A stretch of DNA of 64,000 nucleotides from Actinernus sp. WN-2022 (GCA_030867875.1 JAOWCC010000655.1:9384269-9448268); one strand, 5' to 3'; shown: positions 20,776 to 32,255, numbered from the stretch's first letter. Notes: a model not told the origin generated them from the letters alone. Made by a program: numbers and translations.

Positions 20776-21361
20776 TGGAAAAGTCAACAAAGAGAACAAC
20801 TAATACTATGACTTAAAAGACCTGCACAAAATTTACCAGATCGACAAGTTTTAAGAGAATCGGTTGTATTCTCACAGAGTTAAGGGACCACAATCTACGT
20901 TTGGAGAAAAAGGTTTACCCTCCACCGGAAAATTCCGTACATTTGCAAATTCGTATGTACTTGATTTGAACTTTTCTTTGAAACGTTGTAATCGCCGAAA
21001 TGCGAATGACGAGTAAAACTATCCGCCTTGGTTGGTGAGCTGTAAATGTCAATACGTAATAACATTTGTATCGGATGTTTTAAGCCTTCAATTTTCAACG
21101 TTAATCTTGAATAAAAATAGACAAAATTTACAGGGTGTCTTCTTGTATTCATTAGCTGTGTATGGGCCAATTTTCAGCGAATTTCAATCAACTCTTTCCT
21201 TACCACCTACTCTACACGGAGCTAGGGTCAGGTATTCCACGCCGATGTCAAAACTGAGACTATTAATTGACGTTTCGTAAAGACACAAAACTGTTAAACA
21301 CTAATTTGTAATTGATCAGTAGTTTTCTACTAATTCTTTTTGGAACATTTCAGTAGCAAGG
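20776..21361. other. Intergenic before the segmental array
   Basis: No recognised gene or repeat. Frames under 95 codons show no domain features. Confidence 0.4.
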
Positions 21362-22241
21362 TCATTGAAGCTAGAATGTGTACTCAAGTTTCCTCGTGTG
21401 TGGTAAATTATGTGGTTATAGATGAAACGTTTGAATGCTAAAAGTAAATGTAGTTTGGATATGAATTCTTAAGAGTGGCTCTCGACCAATATCGAAAATT
21501 CTGTAAAACATACAGTTGAAAAGCTGACATATTTTATCTGATGTGCAGAAAAAAGGTCGCGTAAATTGTCTGGACAACAGAGAACTGGTACATACTGAAT
21601 AGATTCCATCTTACAACGGAACATCTTACTCATAACTGTAGATGAAGTGTTACCGGTTTTTCAACACATACTGATGCAAAGTAAAGCGGTAAATTCAGCA
21701 CACTTGTATTGTTATATTTCTGAGGAATCTAACATTTCGCTAAACAAAGTTAACTGTGTTCTAAAAACAATCAGCTTTACGCTTTCATTTGAAATAATCC
21801 ATCTTATGATTCATTTTCGCGCTAATCAGAACATTGAAATTAAACGAGGGACACGTGTACAAAAGCATTTTAAAACTGATTATACTATCTGTAATAGTCA
21901 GGTTGAGTTCTGCTTGACACTAAAACTAAGATAACAGACAAGACTGTTTTGATCTCTATTGTTTTACTAAAAATATCAGCGCGTCAGATCATTAATAAAT
22001 CAAAGGATAGTCTTCTAGTTTGACACTTGAAGAAAGATAAGAGATTTTAAGCAATTTCTAAAACGTAATGTGAGAATTCTCCGTGTGAGATCAATAATGA
22101 ATCCAAAGGTTTTCTTCTAATTTTTATGTAATGTGTCGATATAATTAGCTTAACGGTTACTGTGGTTACACCTGTTATAATAACACCGATGTTACATGAT
22201 ATACCTGGAGAGGGATATGACAAGGTGATTAGATACACGTG

Positions 22242-22379
22242 GATATATATGTGGGCCGGTATTTCCTTTTCGATCAGAGTCTTGCTCTTACCTTGATATT
22301 GCAGCATTGGTTCTTCAACTCTGTAGTAAACCAGTATTCGTTGTTAGTACAAAGCGAACTACCTACGACTCAGTTAAAC
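22242..22379 (+). promoter_or_regulatory. Promoter and 5' UTR of signal exon A
   Basis: GGATATATATG at 22241 is a TATA-like box. The following about 138 bp up to the ATG are almost identical before the other three signal exons (26416, 29044, 34319), which marks the promoter as part of the duplicated block. Confidence 0.5.
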
Positions 22380-22446
22380 ATGAAGGCAGTCCTGTTAGTT
22401 GTGCTCATTGGAGTCTTTTCAGAACTTACTACCATTGCCGCCCAAG
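22380..22446 (+). CDS. Signal-peptide exon A of the pentraxin gene
   Basis: The exon encodes MKAVLLVVLIGVF...TTIAAQ, a standard secretory signal (basic residue 2, hydrophobic core, AAQ before the likely cleavage). It ends CAAG|GTAAAG after one base of a codon. That phase matches the acceptor of the chitin-binding exon at 38582. It is the most upstream of four near-identical alternative first exons and the most diverged (SELTT instead of SEITT). Confidence 0.75.
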
Positions 22447-22632
22447 GTAAAGAAATAGTTTTTCATCTCTTTTGGCTTCTTATTTAAAGGGTCTGTGTCA
22501 CGGTAAGACTTTACATTCGCACAGAATTTTCCACAGAGCTAGGTAACCATTTCCAACTGCAAAGCACGTGATTATTTTCTAGAATGCACACACTATTGCT
22601 ATTTCCACCGATTTTGATATGAACTAACGAAC

Positions 22633-22700
22633 CGCCTCCCGGTTTGCGTAGTGGTTAAGCTCCGGTCTGTCGAGCAGGAGGTCGTGGGTTCAAACCCCGG

Positions 22701-22739
<39 letters not shown>

Positions 22740-22862
22740 GGTACTGCCTTTACATAATACAGACCTTCACGTCTTCTTGGATAAGGACGTAAAATCGTAG
22801 GACCAGTGTCCCCAATTAGCTGCAAAGCTAAATACATTGACACTTAAATAAAGTCATTTTTA
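22633..22862 (+). mobile_element. tRNA-derived SINE (SINE-2 family) in intron
   Basis: The head holds an A-box-like TAGTGGTTAAGC and a B-box GGTTCAAACCCC, inside a tRNA-like arm CCTCCCGGTT...GGTCGTGGGTTC. The tail continues through GACCTTCACGTCTTC and ends AAATAAAGTCATTTTTACTTACTT. It is related to the minus-strand copies at 26128, 28748 and 34025. Confidence 0.75.
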
Positions 22863-24054
22863 CTTACTTAAACTCTTGGCCATGTGGGATGCTTAAAATG
22901 AAAGCAAATGTGCAAAAATGACTAACAAACAGTGTATATAAACAGTCTCCAGGGAATATATTGAAAATCCTTTCAATCAAGCATTGAGGGAGGGAAGTTC
23001 ACCTATTTGTATCCAATTAACGAAACGAGCGATTACTCGATACATGCTCAGTACCATGACATAGCCTCTGTAACTTGTTATTGGACAACTTAACTTCATC
23101 GGCATCGCGCAGAATGATCCGGGTCTTTTATCCTCTAACAGCGGCAAATTTGAAAGGAAATCGGTCGAGCATTTCAGACTCATTAGCTAAATATATGCGC
23201 ATTTACAAAAGTTTCTACTGATATATGCTGGTTGAGTGTGGCAATACTGTCCACTTTTGGAGTTCTTTAAAACCCTTTACAAAAAAACTTACATGTTGGA
23301 TTTTAAAGATGAAATAACTATCTCTCGGTTGAACATATTTCATAAAGGATACTCTGAAGATAAGTAGTATCTTTTTGCCACCGAAAACAACCTATTTTGA
23401 CAAGTTTCGTAATTCATTCCAATATTCACTGGTATATAATCAATTAACTAAAGTCGATTGAGGCAGACCAACACTAGTTTTTACAGGAACTAGTTACCTA
23501 TCGTATTCCAATATTCAGTCTTAATTTTTCACGAAAAATAATCTATCTTAAAAACTTCGTTTTCAACGCATTATCCTCATTATAATTCAAAAACACAATG
23601 ATTTCAAGCACGAGTAATCATCTGCGTGAATCGCTAATAACCACCTTGCACCGCCTCCTTACTTCCCGCCCGTATCCCCAAGAACTTGTGTGTACAATTT
23701 CGAATTCGAATCTTAAAGCGCGGAAAATTTCAATAGCACGTCTCAAGCCTGCCCTCAATCGCCCGATTGCTCCAAAATCTGTTCAAGCGATCGGAACGTA
23801 GATATGGAGACCAGGGGCGATCGCAATCCGTGGAACTCAGCCGGATCGTTTACGATGGTCCCGCTAGGTTTTCAATATATTTCTATGCTGTTCTGTCAGT
23901 TTGGAAGTTTTGGAAGTTCACTTTTCAAACCGGCGTTGCTTGGAATTTAAGACAGTGAGCGTTAGTCCTTCACAATTAGTCATTTCTGAGTTAAGATTAC
24001 AATATGACGAGTCAACTCCTTTCGTTATTTGCTAGTTTCACTTCTAGAGCACAC

Positions 24055-24640
24055 AACAACTTGAGAAACGTCTCATTTTAAAGCTGAGGATTTCAAATAT
24101 CCGTTTTTACATTAGCTTATGATGCGCTAACGTTTTCTATGCTGTTCTGTTAGTTTGAAAGTTCACTTTGGAAACCGGCGTTGGTTTCAATTCACAACAG
24201 TGAGTTCTCATTCCAGTCCGTGGAATCACAAGTCAACTCCTGGCTTTGAATTTAAAACAGTGAACGCGAGCTCGAGTCCAGATGATAAGTCAACTCCTTT
24301 CGTTCTTTACTAGTTTCACTTCTAAAGCACATAGCAACTTGAGAAACGTCTCATTTTAAAGCTGGGGATTTGAAATACCGTTTTTACAATCGTGTTCCTA
24401 TACGCTTTCTACGTCGTTCTATCAGTTTTTATTTGTTTCCAATTCAAACCTGCTTTGCTTTGAATCAAAATAGCGAGCGCTTCACGTTTTGAGTGCAGAT
24501 AAAAAGTCGTCAACTCGTTGCGTTCTTTGGTAGTTTTACTTCCGAAGCAAACAGAAACATATAAAACGTCTCATTTTAAATCTGAGGATATCAACAATCC
24601 ATTTTTATGTTTCTCTATGATAGCTCATTCGAAAGGTGAA
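24055..24640. repeat. CTCATTTTAAAGCTG modules, three copies in unit A
   Basis: AACGTCTCATTTTAAA(G/T)CTG blocks occur near 24066, 24346 and 24567. Each is followed by ATTTCAAATA/CCGTTTTTA and a conserved CGTTCTATCAGTTT-type tail. They are related to the 18.2-kb cluster. The function is unknown. Confidence 0.65.
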
Positions 24641-24859
24641 AGCCGGCCTGGAGAATGTGTTTTCATACTAAGTTAGCCTAGCAATTAATTTTATTATATT
24701 TATTTAGCAAACTCATTGAATGCTAGAATGAAGCTAGAACGAAACTCAAGTTTCTTCGTGTGTGGTAAATTATGTGGTTATAGATGAAACGTTTGAATGC
24801 TAAAAGTAAATGTAGTTTGGATATGAATTCTTAAGAGTGGCTCTCGACCAATAGGTCGA

Positions 24860-25075
24860 GAGAGAGAGTGTGTGTGCAGTTGTTAAGCGCTTCGCCTCTC
24901 ACCTCTGTGGCCCAGGTTCGATTCCCGGATGCGGCGCCACATGTGACTTGAGTTTGCTGGTATCTCACCCTTGCTCCGAGGGTTTTTCCAATTTGATCTG
25001 TGGATTGGCCGGGACCTGGCTTTGATCAGCCCCCATTGTTGTTTCAGGTCTCGTTAGAAATTCAGAGTATTTTTA
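24860..25075 (+). mobile_element. SINE-1 (tRNA-derived), unit B
   Basis: The A-box TTGTTAAGCG and perfect B-box GGTTCGATTCC (24915-24925) sit 35 bp apart. They are followed by a conserved body (TTGCTCCGAGGGTTTTTCC, GGATTGGCCGGGACCTGG). Unit A has no insertion at the corresponding point (after CTCTCGACCAAT). Confidence 0.8.
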
Positions 25076-25431
25076 ATATCGAACATTCGGTTAAAAATAC
25101 AGTTGAAAAGCAGACATCTTTTATCTGATGTGCAGAAAAAAGGCCGCGTAAATGGGGATTTAATTATCTGGACAACAGAGAACTGCTACATACTGAATAA
25201 ATTCCATCTTACAACGGAATATCTTACTCATAACTACTGATGCAAAGTCAAGCGCTAAATTCAGCACACTTGTATTGTTACATTTCTGAAGAATATAACA
25301 TTTCGCTAAACAAATTAAAGTTAACTGTGTTCTAAAAAACATTCAGCTTTACGCTTTCATTTGAATTAATCCATCTTATGTTTTATCTTCGCCCTAATCA
25401 GAACATTGAAATTAGACAAGGCACACGTGTA

Positions 25432-25857
25432 GGCTTTAGCACATTCTGCCAGCAGAATTTCGAGCATAATAGGACCTCAAGAGCAGAAAACGTAATAGGG
25501 GCATAATCCGGGCAGAATAGGCCATTTTGCATATTTTGGGGCCTGGGAACGAGGAAAAGTGGGGACGAGAGGGAGCTGGGTACGAGCAAAACAATAATTG
25601 TCTCGGATTCTTGGTTTAGTCGGATAATGGATATCTCTGCTTCCATTTCCATGTTATTGTTACCCATGTTAGTTTTAAGGATTAAATAATAATTGCGCAT
25701 ACGTTGGTTGGTTGAAATCATGGCTCATTTTCATGTTTGACTATTTTGAACCCAGGAATGTTGAATTTTTAAGAAGCATAAATTCGAACATAATAGTACT
25801 TTTGGAGCATAATTTCGAGCAGAATAGCCTTTTTTTCGAGGATAATGTGCTAAAGCC
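25432..25857. mobile_element. 426-bp TA-target MITE, copy in unit B
   Basis: The termini GGCTTTAGCACATT and AATGTGCTAAAGCC are inverted and flanked by TA on both sides. The empty site in unit A (CACGTGTACAAAAGC near 21853) has a single TA. The interior has several AGCAGAATTTCGAGC-type repeats in both orientations. TA duplication points to Tc1/mariner-type transposition. Confidence 0.88.
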
Positions 25858-26127
25858 TACACACATTTTTAAACTGATTATACTATCTGTAATAGTCAGT
25901 TTGAGTTCTGCTTGACACTAAAACTAAGTTAAGCGATGTGCAAGACTGTTTTGATCTCTATTGTTTTACTAAAAACATCAGCGCGTCAGATCATTAATGA
26001 ATCAAAGGATTTTCTTCTAGTTTGACACTTGAAGAAAGATAAGAGATTTTAAGCAATTTCTAAAACGTAATGCGAGAATTCTCCGTGTGAGATCAATAAT
26101 GAATCCAAAGGTTTTCTTCTAATTTTA

Positions 26128-26388
26128 ATAATATTAATATTTAATTACGGATTAATCAGTGGCATTTCCACGAGGTGGCTCTTCATCCACTGATGGCCTA
26201 CGATTTAACGTCCTTATCCTAGAAGACGTGAAGGTCTAACCATTTGTAGCTCGTGAACGAAATTGTTTCACAAAGGCAGCATCTTCTACTCAGTTATTTT
26301 AAGACCATGAGTTTTGGTCCGGCCGGGGTTTGAGAGCGCGACCTCCCGCACAACAGACCGGCGCTTAACCACTTAGCTAAAGATTAGT
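26128..26388 (-). mobile_element. SINE-2, minus strand, unit B
   Basis: The tRNA-like head is at the right end (on minus: TAGCTAAGTGGTTAAGCGCC, then GGAGGTCGCG). The B-box has been altered to CTCAAACCCC by a small change (GAGAGCG). The AATAATATTAAT tail is on the left. Confidence 0.75.
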
Positions 26389-26555
26389 CTAATGTTTTGA
26401 CTGGATACACGTGGATATATATGTGGGCCGGTATTTGCGTGCTTTTCGATCAGAGTCTTGCTCTTGTCTTGCCATTGCAGCATTGGTTCTTCAACTCTGT
26501 ACTAAACCAGTATTCGTTGTTAGTACAAAGCGAACTACCTACGACTCAGTTAAAC

Positions 26556-26622
26556 ATGAAGGCAGTCCTGTTAGTTGTGTTCATTGTTGTCTTTTCAGAA
26601 ATTACTACCATTGCCGCCCAAG
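26556..26622 (+). CDS. Signal-peptide exon B of the pentraxin gene
   Basis: It encodes MKAVLLVVFIVVF...TTIAAQ and ends CAAG|GTAAAG in the same phase as the other copies. It has its own TATA-bearing upstream block from 26411. It is identical to copy D at the protein level. Confidence 0.72.
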
Positions 26623-26769
26623 GTAAAGAAATAGTTTTTCATCTCTTTTCGCTTCTTATTTAGTTCTTTATTTAACCTGTTATTGGACAACTTAACTTCA
26701 TTGGCATCGCGCAGAATGATCCGGGTCTTTTATCCTCTAACCTCTACCTCTATCCTCCTCTTTTATCCT

Positions 26770-27312
26770 CTAATACACGAAAGAGATCGTCTTAAACGAA
26801 TTGCATGTATTAAAAACTCAGGAAACGATTGGAATCTATATAAGAAAGCCAAAAATGCTGTTAATACAGCAATAGAACGTGCGCTAAAACTGAATATTTC
26901 AATACAGCTATTAAAAACTATGCTGGAAATATAAAGGAAACCTGGAAGAGTCTATCAATCAAGTGCTTTCGCGTAAGTCTAAAACTACCACCATCAATCA
27001 ACTAGACCTTAATGGAACAACATATACAGATAAAAATTATATTGCACATCACATGAATAGTCATTTTTGTGCTCTGGGTACACGGCTTGCTGATAAAATA
27101 CCAGACTCCACAATAAAGCCTGAAGACTATTTGCATTATACCGTTACAGAATTCAAATTTCCATACACTAGCGAGCAGCAAGTAAAAGAAATTATACTGA
27201 ATCTCTCTGCAGGAAAAGCTTGTGGGATTGATAATATATCGAGTAAATTACTCAAAATAGCATGTCCTGTTATAACATCGTCACTGACTAAATTATTTAA
27301 TCAATCATTTCG
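26770..27312 (+). pseudogene. LINE ORF2 linker fragment, unit B
   Basis: Two plus frames encode a segment between endonuclease and RT: RDRLKRIACIKNSGNDWNLY, then KETWKSINQVLSRKSK, and the beginning of RT (LSAGKACGIDNISSKLLKIA). It is broken by a frameshift near 26930 and ends inside RT. The same fragment recurs in units C and 4b but not A, so it inserted after the first duplication. Confidence 0.85.
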
Positions 27313-27861
27313 TTCTTTGCTAGTTTCCGCCACTTTTAAAGCACATAGCAACTTGAGGAACGTCTCATTTTAAAGCTGGGGATTTCAAATACCGTTTTTA
27401 TAATCCTGTCCCTACGCTTTCTACGTCGTTCTATCAGTTTATACGTTTCCTTTTCAAACCTGTTTTGCTTTGAATACAAAATAGCGAGCGCTTCACGTTT
27501 TGAGTGCAGATAAAAAGTCGTCAACTCGTTGCGTTCTTTGGTAGTTTTACTTCCGAAGCAAACAGAAACATATAAAACGTCTCATTTTAAATGTGAGGAT
27601 ATCAAAAATCCATTTTTATATGTTTCTGTATGAATAGCTCATTCGAAAGGTGAAAGCCTGGAGAATGTGTTTTCATACTAAGTTAGCCGGCCTAGGAATT
27701 AATTTTATTATATTTATTTAGCAAACTCATTGAAGCTAGAATGTGTACTCAAGTTTCCTCAGTCGTGTGTGGTAAATTATGTGGTTATAGATGAAACGTT
27801 TGAATGCTAAAAGTAAATGTAGTTTGGATATGAATTCTTAAGAGTGGCTCTCGACCAATAG

Positions 27862-28080
27862 GGCGAGAGAGAGAGAGAGTGGTGCAGTGGTTAAGCGGTT
27901 CGCCTCTCACCTCTGTGGCCCAGGTTCGATTCCCGGATGCGGCGTCACATGTGACTTGAGTTTGCTGGTATCTCGCCCTTGCTCCGAGGGTTTTTCCAAT
28001 TTGATCTGTGGATTGGCCGGGACCTGGCTTTGATCAGCCCCCATTGTTGTTTCAGGTCTCGTTAGAAATTCAGAGTATTT
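27862..28080 (+). mobile_element. SINE-1, unit C
   Basis: The most intact copy: GTGCAGTGGTTAAGCGG (A-box) and GGTTCGATTCCCGG (B-box), followed by the same body as in unit B. Confidence 0.8.
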
Positions 28081-28747
28081 TTAATATCGAACATTCGCTT
28101 AAAATACAGTTGAAAAGCAGACATCTTTTATTTGATGTGCAGAAAAAAGGCCGCGTAAATGGGATTTAATTGTCTGGACAACAGAGAACTGGTACATACT
28201 GAATAAATTCCATCTTACAACGGAATATCTTACTCATAAGTTTAGATGAAGTGTTAGCTGTTTTTCAACACATACTGATGCAAAGTCAAGCGCTAAATTC
28301 AGCACACTTGTCAGTATTGTTATATTTATGAAGAATCTACCATTTAGGTAAACAAATTAAAGTTAACTGTGTTCTAAAAACATTCAACTTTACGCTTTCA
28401 TTTGAAATAATCCATCTTATGTTTGATTTTGGCGCTAATCAGAACATTAAAATTAAACAAGGCACACGTGTACAAAAGCATTTTTAAACTGATTATACTA
28501 TCTGTAATAGTCAGGTTGAGTTCTGCTTGACACTAAAACTAAGATAAGAGAGTTTAAGCGATGTGCCAAGACTGTTTTGATCTCTATTGTTTTACTAAAA
28601 ATATCACCGTGTCAGATCATTAATGAATCAAAGGATTTTCTTCTATTTTGACACTTGAAGAAAGATAAGAGATTTTAAGCAATTTCTAAAACGTAATGTG
28701 AGAATTCTCCGTGTGAGATCAATAATGAATCCAAAGGTTTTCTTCTA

Positions 28748-29014
28748 ATTTTAATAATAATAATATTTAATTACGGATTAATCAGTGGCATTTCCACGAG
28801 GTGGCTCTTCATCCACTGTTGGGCCTACGATTTAACGTCCTTATCCGAGAAGACGTGAAGGTCTAACCATTTGCAGCTCATGAACGAAATTGTTTCACAA
28901 AGGCAGCATCTTCTACTCAGTTATTTTAAGACCATGAGTTTTGGTCCGGCCGGGGTTTGAACCCGCGACCTCCCGCACAACAGACCGGCGCTTAACCACT
29001 GAGCTAACCGGGAG
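28748..29014 (-). mobile_element. SINE-2, minus strand, unit C
   Basis: The best preserved head. On minus it reads CCTCCCGGTTAGCTCAGTGG, then a B-box GGGTTCAAACCCCGG, so both Pol III boxes are intact. The tail of TAATAATAATATT lies on the left. Confidence 0.8.
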
Positions 29015-29183
29015 GTTAGTCTAATGTTTTGACTGGATACACGTGGATATATATGTGGGCCGGTATTTGCTTTTCGATCAGAGTCTTGCTCTTGCCTTGC
29101 CATTGCAGCATTGGTTCTTCAACTCTGTACTAAACCAGTATTCGTTGTTAGTACAAAGCGAACTACCTACGACTCAGTTAAAC

Positions 29184-29250
29184 ATGAAGGCAGTCCTGTT
29201 ACTTGTGTTCATTGGAGTCTTTTCAGAAATTACTACCATTGCCGCCCAAG
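29184..29250 (+). CDS. Signal-peptide exon C of the pentraxin gene
   Basis: It encodes MKAVLLLVFIGVF...TTIAAQ with donor CAAG|GTAAAT, slightly weaker than GTAAAG. The promoter block from 29039 is as in the other copies. Confidence 0.7.
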
Positions 29251-29340
29251 GTAAATATATAGTTTTCCATCTCATTTCGCTTCTCATTTAACCTGTTATT
29301 GGACAACTTAACTTCATTGGCATCGCGCAGAATGATCCGG

Positions 29341-29525
29341 GTCTTTTATCCTCTAACCTCTACCTCTATCCTCCTCTTTTATCCTCTAACCTCTACCTCT
29401 ATCCTCCTCTTTTATCCTCTAACCTCTACCTCTATCCTCCTCTTTTATCCTCTAACCTCTACCTCTATCCTCCTCTTTTATCCTCTAACCTCTACCTCTA
29501 TCCTCCTCTTTTATCCTCTAATACA
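29341..29525 (+). repeat. 35-bp VNTR (five units) in unit C
   Basis: TTTTATCCTCTAACCTC is followed by TACCTCTATCCTCCTC, repeated five times. Units B and 4b have about one and a half copies at 26728 and 34631, and unit A has only the first half (23127). The array therefore expanded inside this unit. Confidence 0.9.
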
Positions 29526-29656
29526 CGAAAGAGATCGTCTTAAACGAATTGCATGTATTAAAAACTCAGGAAACGATTGGAATCTATATAAGAAAGCCAA
29601 AATGCTGTTAATACAGCAATAGAACGTGCGCTAAAGCTGAATATTTAATACCTCTA
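29520..29656 (+). pseudogene. LINE linker fragment, unit C, left part
   Basis: Same sequence as 26770-26900 (RDRLKRIACIKNSGN), with a one-base deletion in the AAAATGC run near 29600. It is interrupted by the TTAA MITE. Confidence 0.8.
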
Positions 29657-29660
29657 TTAA

Positions 29661-30626
29661 CCCTTTCACTCCCGGACGTATTTTGGCTCAATTGGTGAAA
29701 TGCAGAGTGCTAACTCAACCCTCCCCCCTCAGTTCCAGTTTGGCTAGCCCGGCTCAAACTTTCCCCAGGCAGACTCAACGGACTCGGAGTATGGTTTCTT
29801 CTGTAGAGTTTGCCAATGAAATGTGCTCTAATTTTGGACAAATAAGCCACTGCAAGAGAGCTAGAGGACATCATTAAGTCAGAGGATAGCTAAAAAGTAC
29901 TTGGTTTGCTATTAGTAGGCTTTGTGAGGGGTTTCAGAGGGTTTTTCTGTTGTGTTTCTGCTTTGAGACCGCCATGAAATAATTCTTCACTGAAATCCTT
30001 GAAATCCTGCAGTTGGTTGTCTTTTACCCCTGCTCAACCTATTAGGATGTGTTTTTGTCACTTTAAAGCAACGGCTTGAGTCGAAATCACCGCTCTTGGT
30101 TGTAGGGGTAAAAGACTTATTAAAAAAAACACCTACAGGAGTCCCAGAGGGGGTTTCCTTGTGATATTTTTGTTGATTACCCAGCATGTAATTGGAGGTG
30201 GGAGCAGGAAATTGTGGTCGAGTGAAATGCAGTGTAAACATCGGCGTGGTTCGCCGTCGCTTGGTGTGTTTTGTGAAAACAAACCTGCTGGTTGGAAAGA
30301 TTAAACAAGGTACTGTAACGACTGAGTGGTTATTTTGTAGTAGCTCTTGATTTTAAGTGCGAATGGGAAGGTGTTTTTGAGCCGATTTTCAGCTCCTCAA
30401 AATTCGTGAAAATGGAAGAAATGAACAACGATCTCCAAAACAAATGCGTTTTTCTCCAAAGTGGGACAGTCAAGCGATCCCTGTTGTAGCTCTCGCTTTG
30501 AAGTTATTCATCCCTTGAAATAATATCGTAGCATCGTATTTCCAACCTGTCTAGGTTTGACGCAATAATGTTCTCCAGGTACATGCTTCATATTGGCCGG
30601 TTACGGCCGGTTCAGGAGCGAAAGGG
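29661..30626. mobile_element. 966-bp piggyBac-type MITE, TTAA target
   Basis: It is bounded by TTAA at 29657-29660 and 30627-30630. Termini are CCCTTTCACTCCCGGA and TCAGGAGCGAAAGGG (inverted, two mismatches). The uninterrupted sequence in units B and 4b (CTATTAAAAACTATGC) has a single TTAA, so the insertion is proven by an empty site. No transposase frame is present, so it is non-autonomous. Confidence 0.93.
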
Positions 30627-30630
30627 TTAA

Positions 30631-31034
30631 AAACTATGCTGGAAATCAGATAAAGGAAACCTGGAAGACAATCAATCAAGTGCTTTCGCGTAAGTCCAAA
30701 ACTACCATCATCAATCAATTAGACCTTAATGGAACAACATATACAGATACAAATAATTCATATTGCACATCACATGAATAGTCATGTTTGTACTCTGGGC
30801 ACATGTACACGCCTTGCTGATAAAATACCTGACTCCACAATAAAGCCTGAAGACTATATGCATTATACCGATACAGAATTCAAATTTCCATACACTAGAG
30901 AGCAGTAAGTAAAAGAAATTATACGGAAGCTCTCTGCAGGAAAAGCTTGTGGGATTGATAATATATCGAGTAAATTACTCAAGATAGCATGTCCTGTTAT
31001 AACATCGTCACTGACTAAAATATTTAATCAATCA
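30631..31034 (+). pseudogene. LINE linker fragment, unit C, right part
   Basis: It continues the LINE fragment after the MITE with KETWKTINQVLSRKSK and ends near the KACGIDNISSKLLKIA region. It contains a TAA in place of QQ near 30906. Confidence 0.8.
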
Positions 31035-31582
31035 TTTTGTTCTTTGCTGGTTTCACTTCTAAAGCACATAGCAACTTGAGGAACGTCTCATTTTAAAGCT
31101 GGGGATTTCAAATACCGTTTTTACAATCGTGTCCCTGTATACGCTTTCTACGTCGTTCTATCAGTTTTTATATGTTTCCTTTTCAAATCTGCTTTGCATT
31201 GAATACAAAATAGCGAGCGCTTCACGTTTTGAGTGCAGATTAAAAGTCGTCAACTCGTTGCGTTCTTTCAGTTGGTAGTTTTACTCAGTTCCGAAGCAAA
31301 CACAAACATATAAAACGTCTCATTTTAAATGTGACGATATCAAAAATCAAATTTTATTTGATACCTTATTCGAAAGGTGAAAGCCTGGAGAATGTGTTTT
31401 CATACTAAGTTAGCCTAGGAATTAATTTTATTATATTTATTTAGCAAACTCATTGAAGCTAGAATGTGTACTCAAGTTTCCTCGTGTGTGGTAAATTATG
31501 TGGTTATAGATGAAACGTTTGAATGCTAAAAGTAAATGTAGTTTGGATATGAATTCTTAAGAGTGGCTCTCGACCAATAGGG

Positions 31583-32255
31583 CGAGAGAGAGAGAGAGTG
31601 GTGCAGTGGTTAAAGTGCCTATGAAGCTTATTTTTTTATTTTAGATATCAATTCTACATCAAGTGAATAGTAGAATGGTACAATATATATTGCTTTGAAT
31701 GCTGTGCCGCCGAGTTAAGGAGGTTTTAATATCCAAAATGCTAATTACGTGACGTCAGGGGAGGCATCAATTATTATACATTTTTTTTTGTTACAATTAA
31801 ACAAATTTTAAAAATTGTCAGTGTTATACTCATGGTTGAAATAAAGTAATATTAGAAATTTGTTTTTTTATATCAGTAGAAACGCCCATTCACAACCACT
31901 AAGAAGTGATTGCAGATGCCTCCCCTGACGTCATGTAATTAGCATTTTGGATATTAAAACCTCCTTAACTCAGCGGCACAGCATTCAAAGCAAGATATAT
32001 TGTACCATTCTACTATTCACTTGATGTAGAATTGATATCTAAAATAAAAAAATAAGCTTCATAGGCACTTTAAGCGCTTCGCCTCTCACCTCTGTGGCCC
32101 AGGTTCGATTCCCGGATGCGGCGTCACATGTGACTTGAGTTTGCTGGTATCTCGCCCTTGCTCCGAGGGTTTTTCCAATTTGATCTGTGGATTGGCCGGG
32201 ACCTGGCTTTGATCAGCCCCCATTGTTGTTTCAGGTCTCGTTAGAAATTCAGAGT
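31583..32255 (+). mobile_element. SINE-1, unit 4a, split by a MITE
   Basis: The A-box end GTGCAGTGGTTAA is at 31601-31613. The rest of the SINE resumes at 32070-32073 (TTAA, then GCGCTTCGCC). Confidence 0.8.
31614..32069. mobile_element. 456-bp foldback MITE with ~150-bp arms, TTAA target
   Basis: TTAA at 31610-31613 and 32070-32073 flanks arms that begin AGTGCCTATGAAGCTT and end AAGCTTCATAGGCACT. The arms (about 31614-31768 and 31919-32069) are near-perfect complements, with GACGTCAGGGGAGGCATC at the inner edge. The empty site is the SINE-1 A-box in unit C (GTGGTTAAGCGG). There is no coding capacity. Confidence 0.93.

Larger units (their letters stand above)
21362..24720 (+). repeat. Segmental duplication unit A
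   Basis: The unit starts at CATTGAAGCTAGAATG. It shares long blocks with units B, C, 4a and 4b (GTGGTAAATTATGTGGTTAT, the ACGTAATGTGAGAATTCTCC block, promoter and signal exon). It lacks the SINE-1, SINE-2, TA-MITE and LINE fragment found in later units and keeps what look like the empty sites. It carries its own SINE at 22633. Confidence 0.85.
24721..27728 (+). repeat. Segmental duplication unit B
   Basis: The unit has the same order as unit A, plus SINE-1, the TA-MITE, SINE-2 (minus) and the LINE fragment. It contains signal exon B. Its close match to unit 4 (same MITE, same SINE truncation near 26332 with GAGAGCGCG) shows B and 4b share a recent ancestor. Confidence 0.88.
27729..31449 (+). 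repeat. Segmental duplication unit C
   Basis: This unit carries SINE-1 and SINE-2, signal exon C, an expanded 35-bp VNTR and the LINE fragment split by a 966-bp TTAA MITE. It lacks the TA-MITE; the empty site near 28464 reads CACACGTGTACAAAAGC. Confidence 0.88.

Noticed and set aside
22633..22705. tRNA gene
   Set aside because: The Pol III boxes are present but the cloverleaf is poor, and a SINE body with a repeat tail follows.
27880..27950. tRNA gene in unit C
   Set aside because: Same reasoning: repeated in other units with a SINE body, and no matching acceptor stem.
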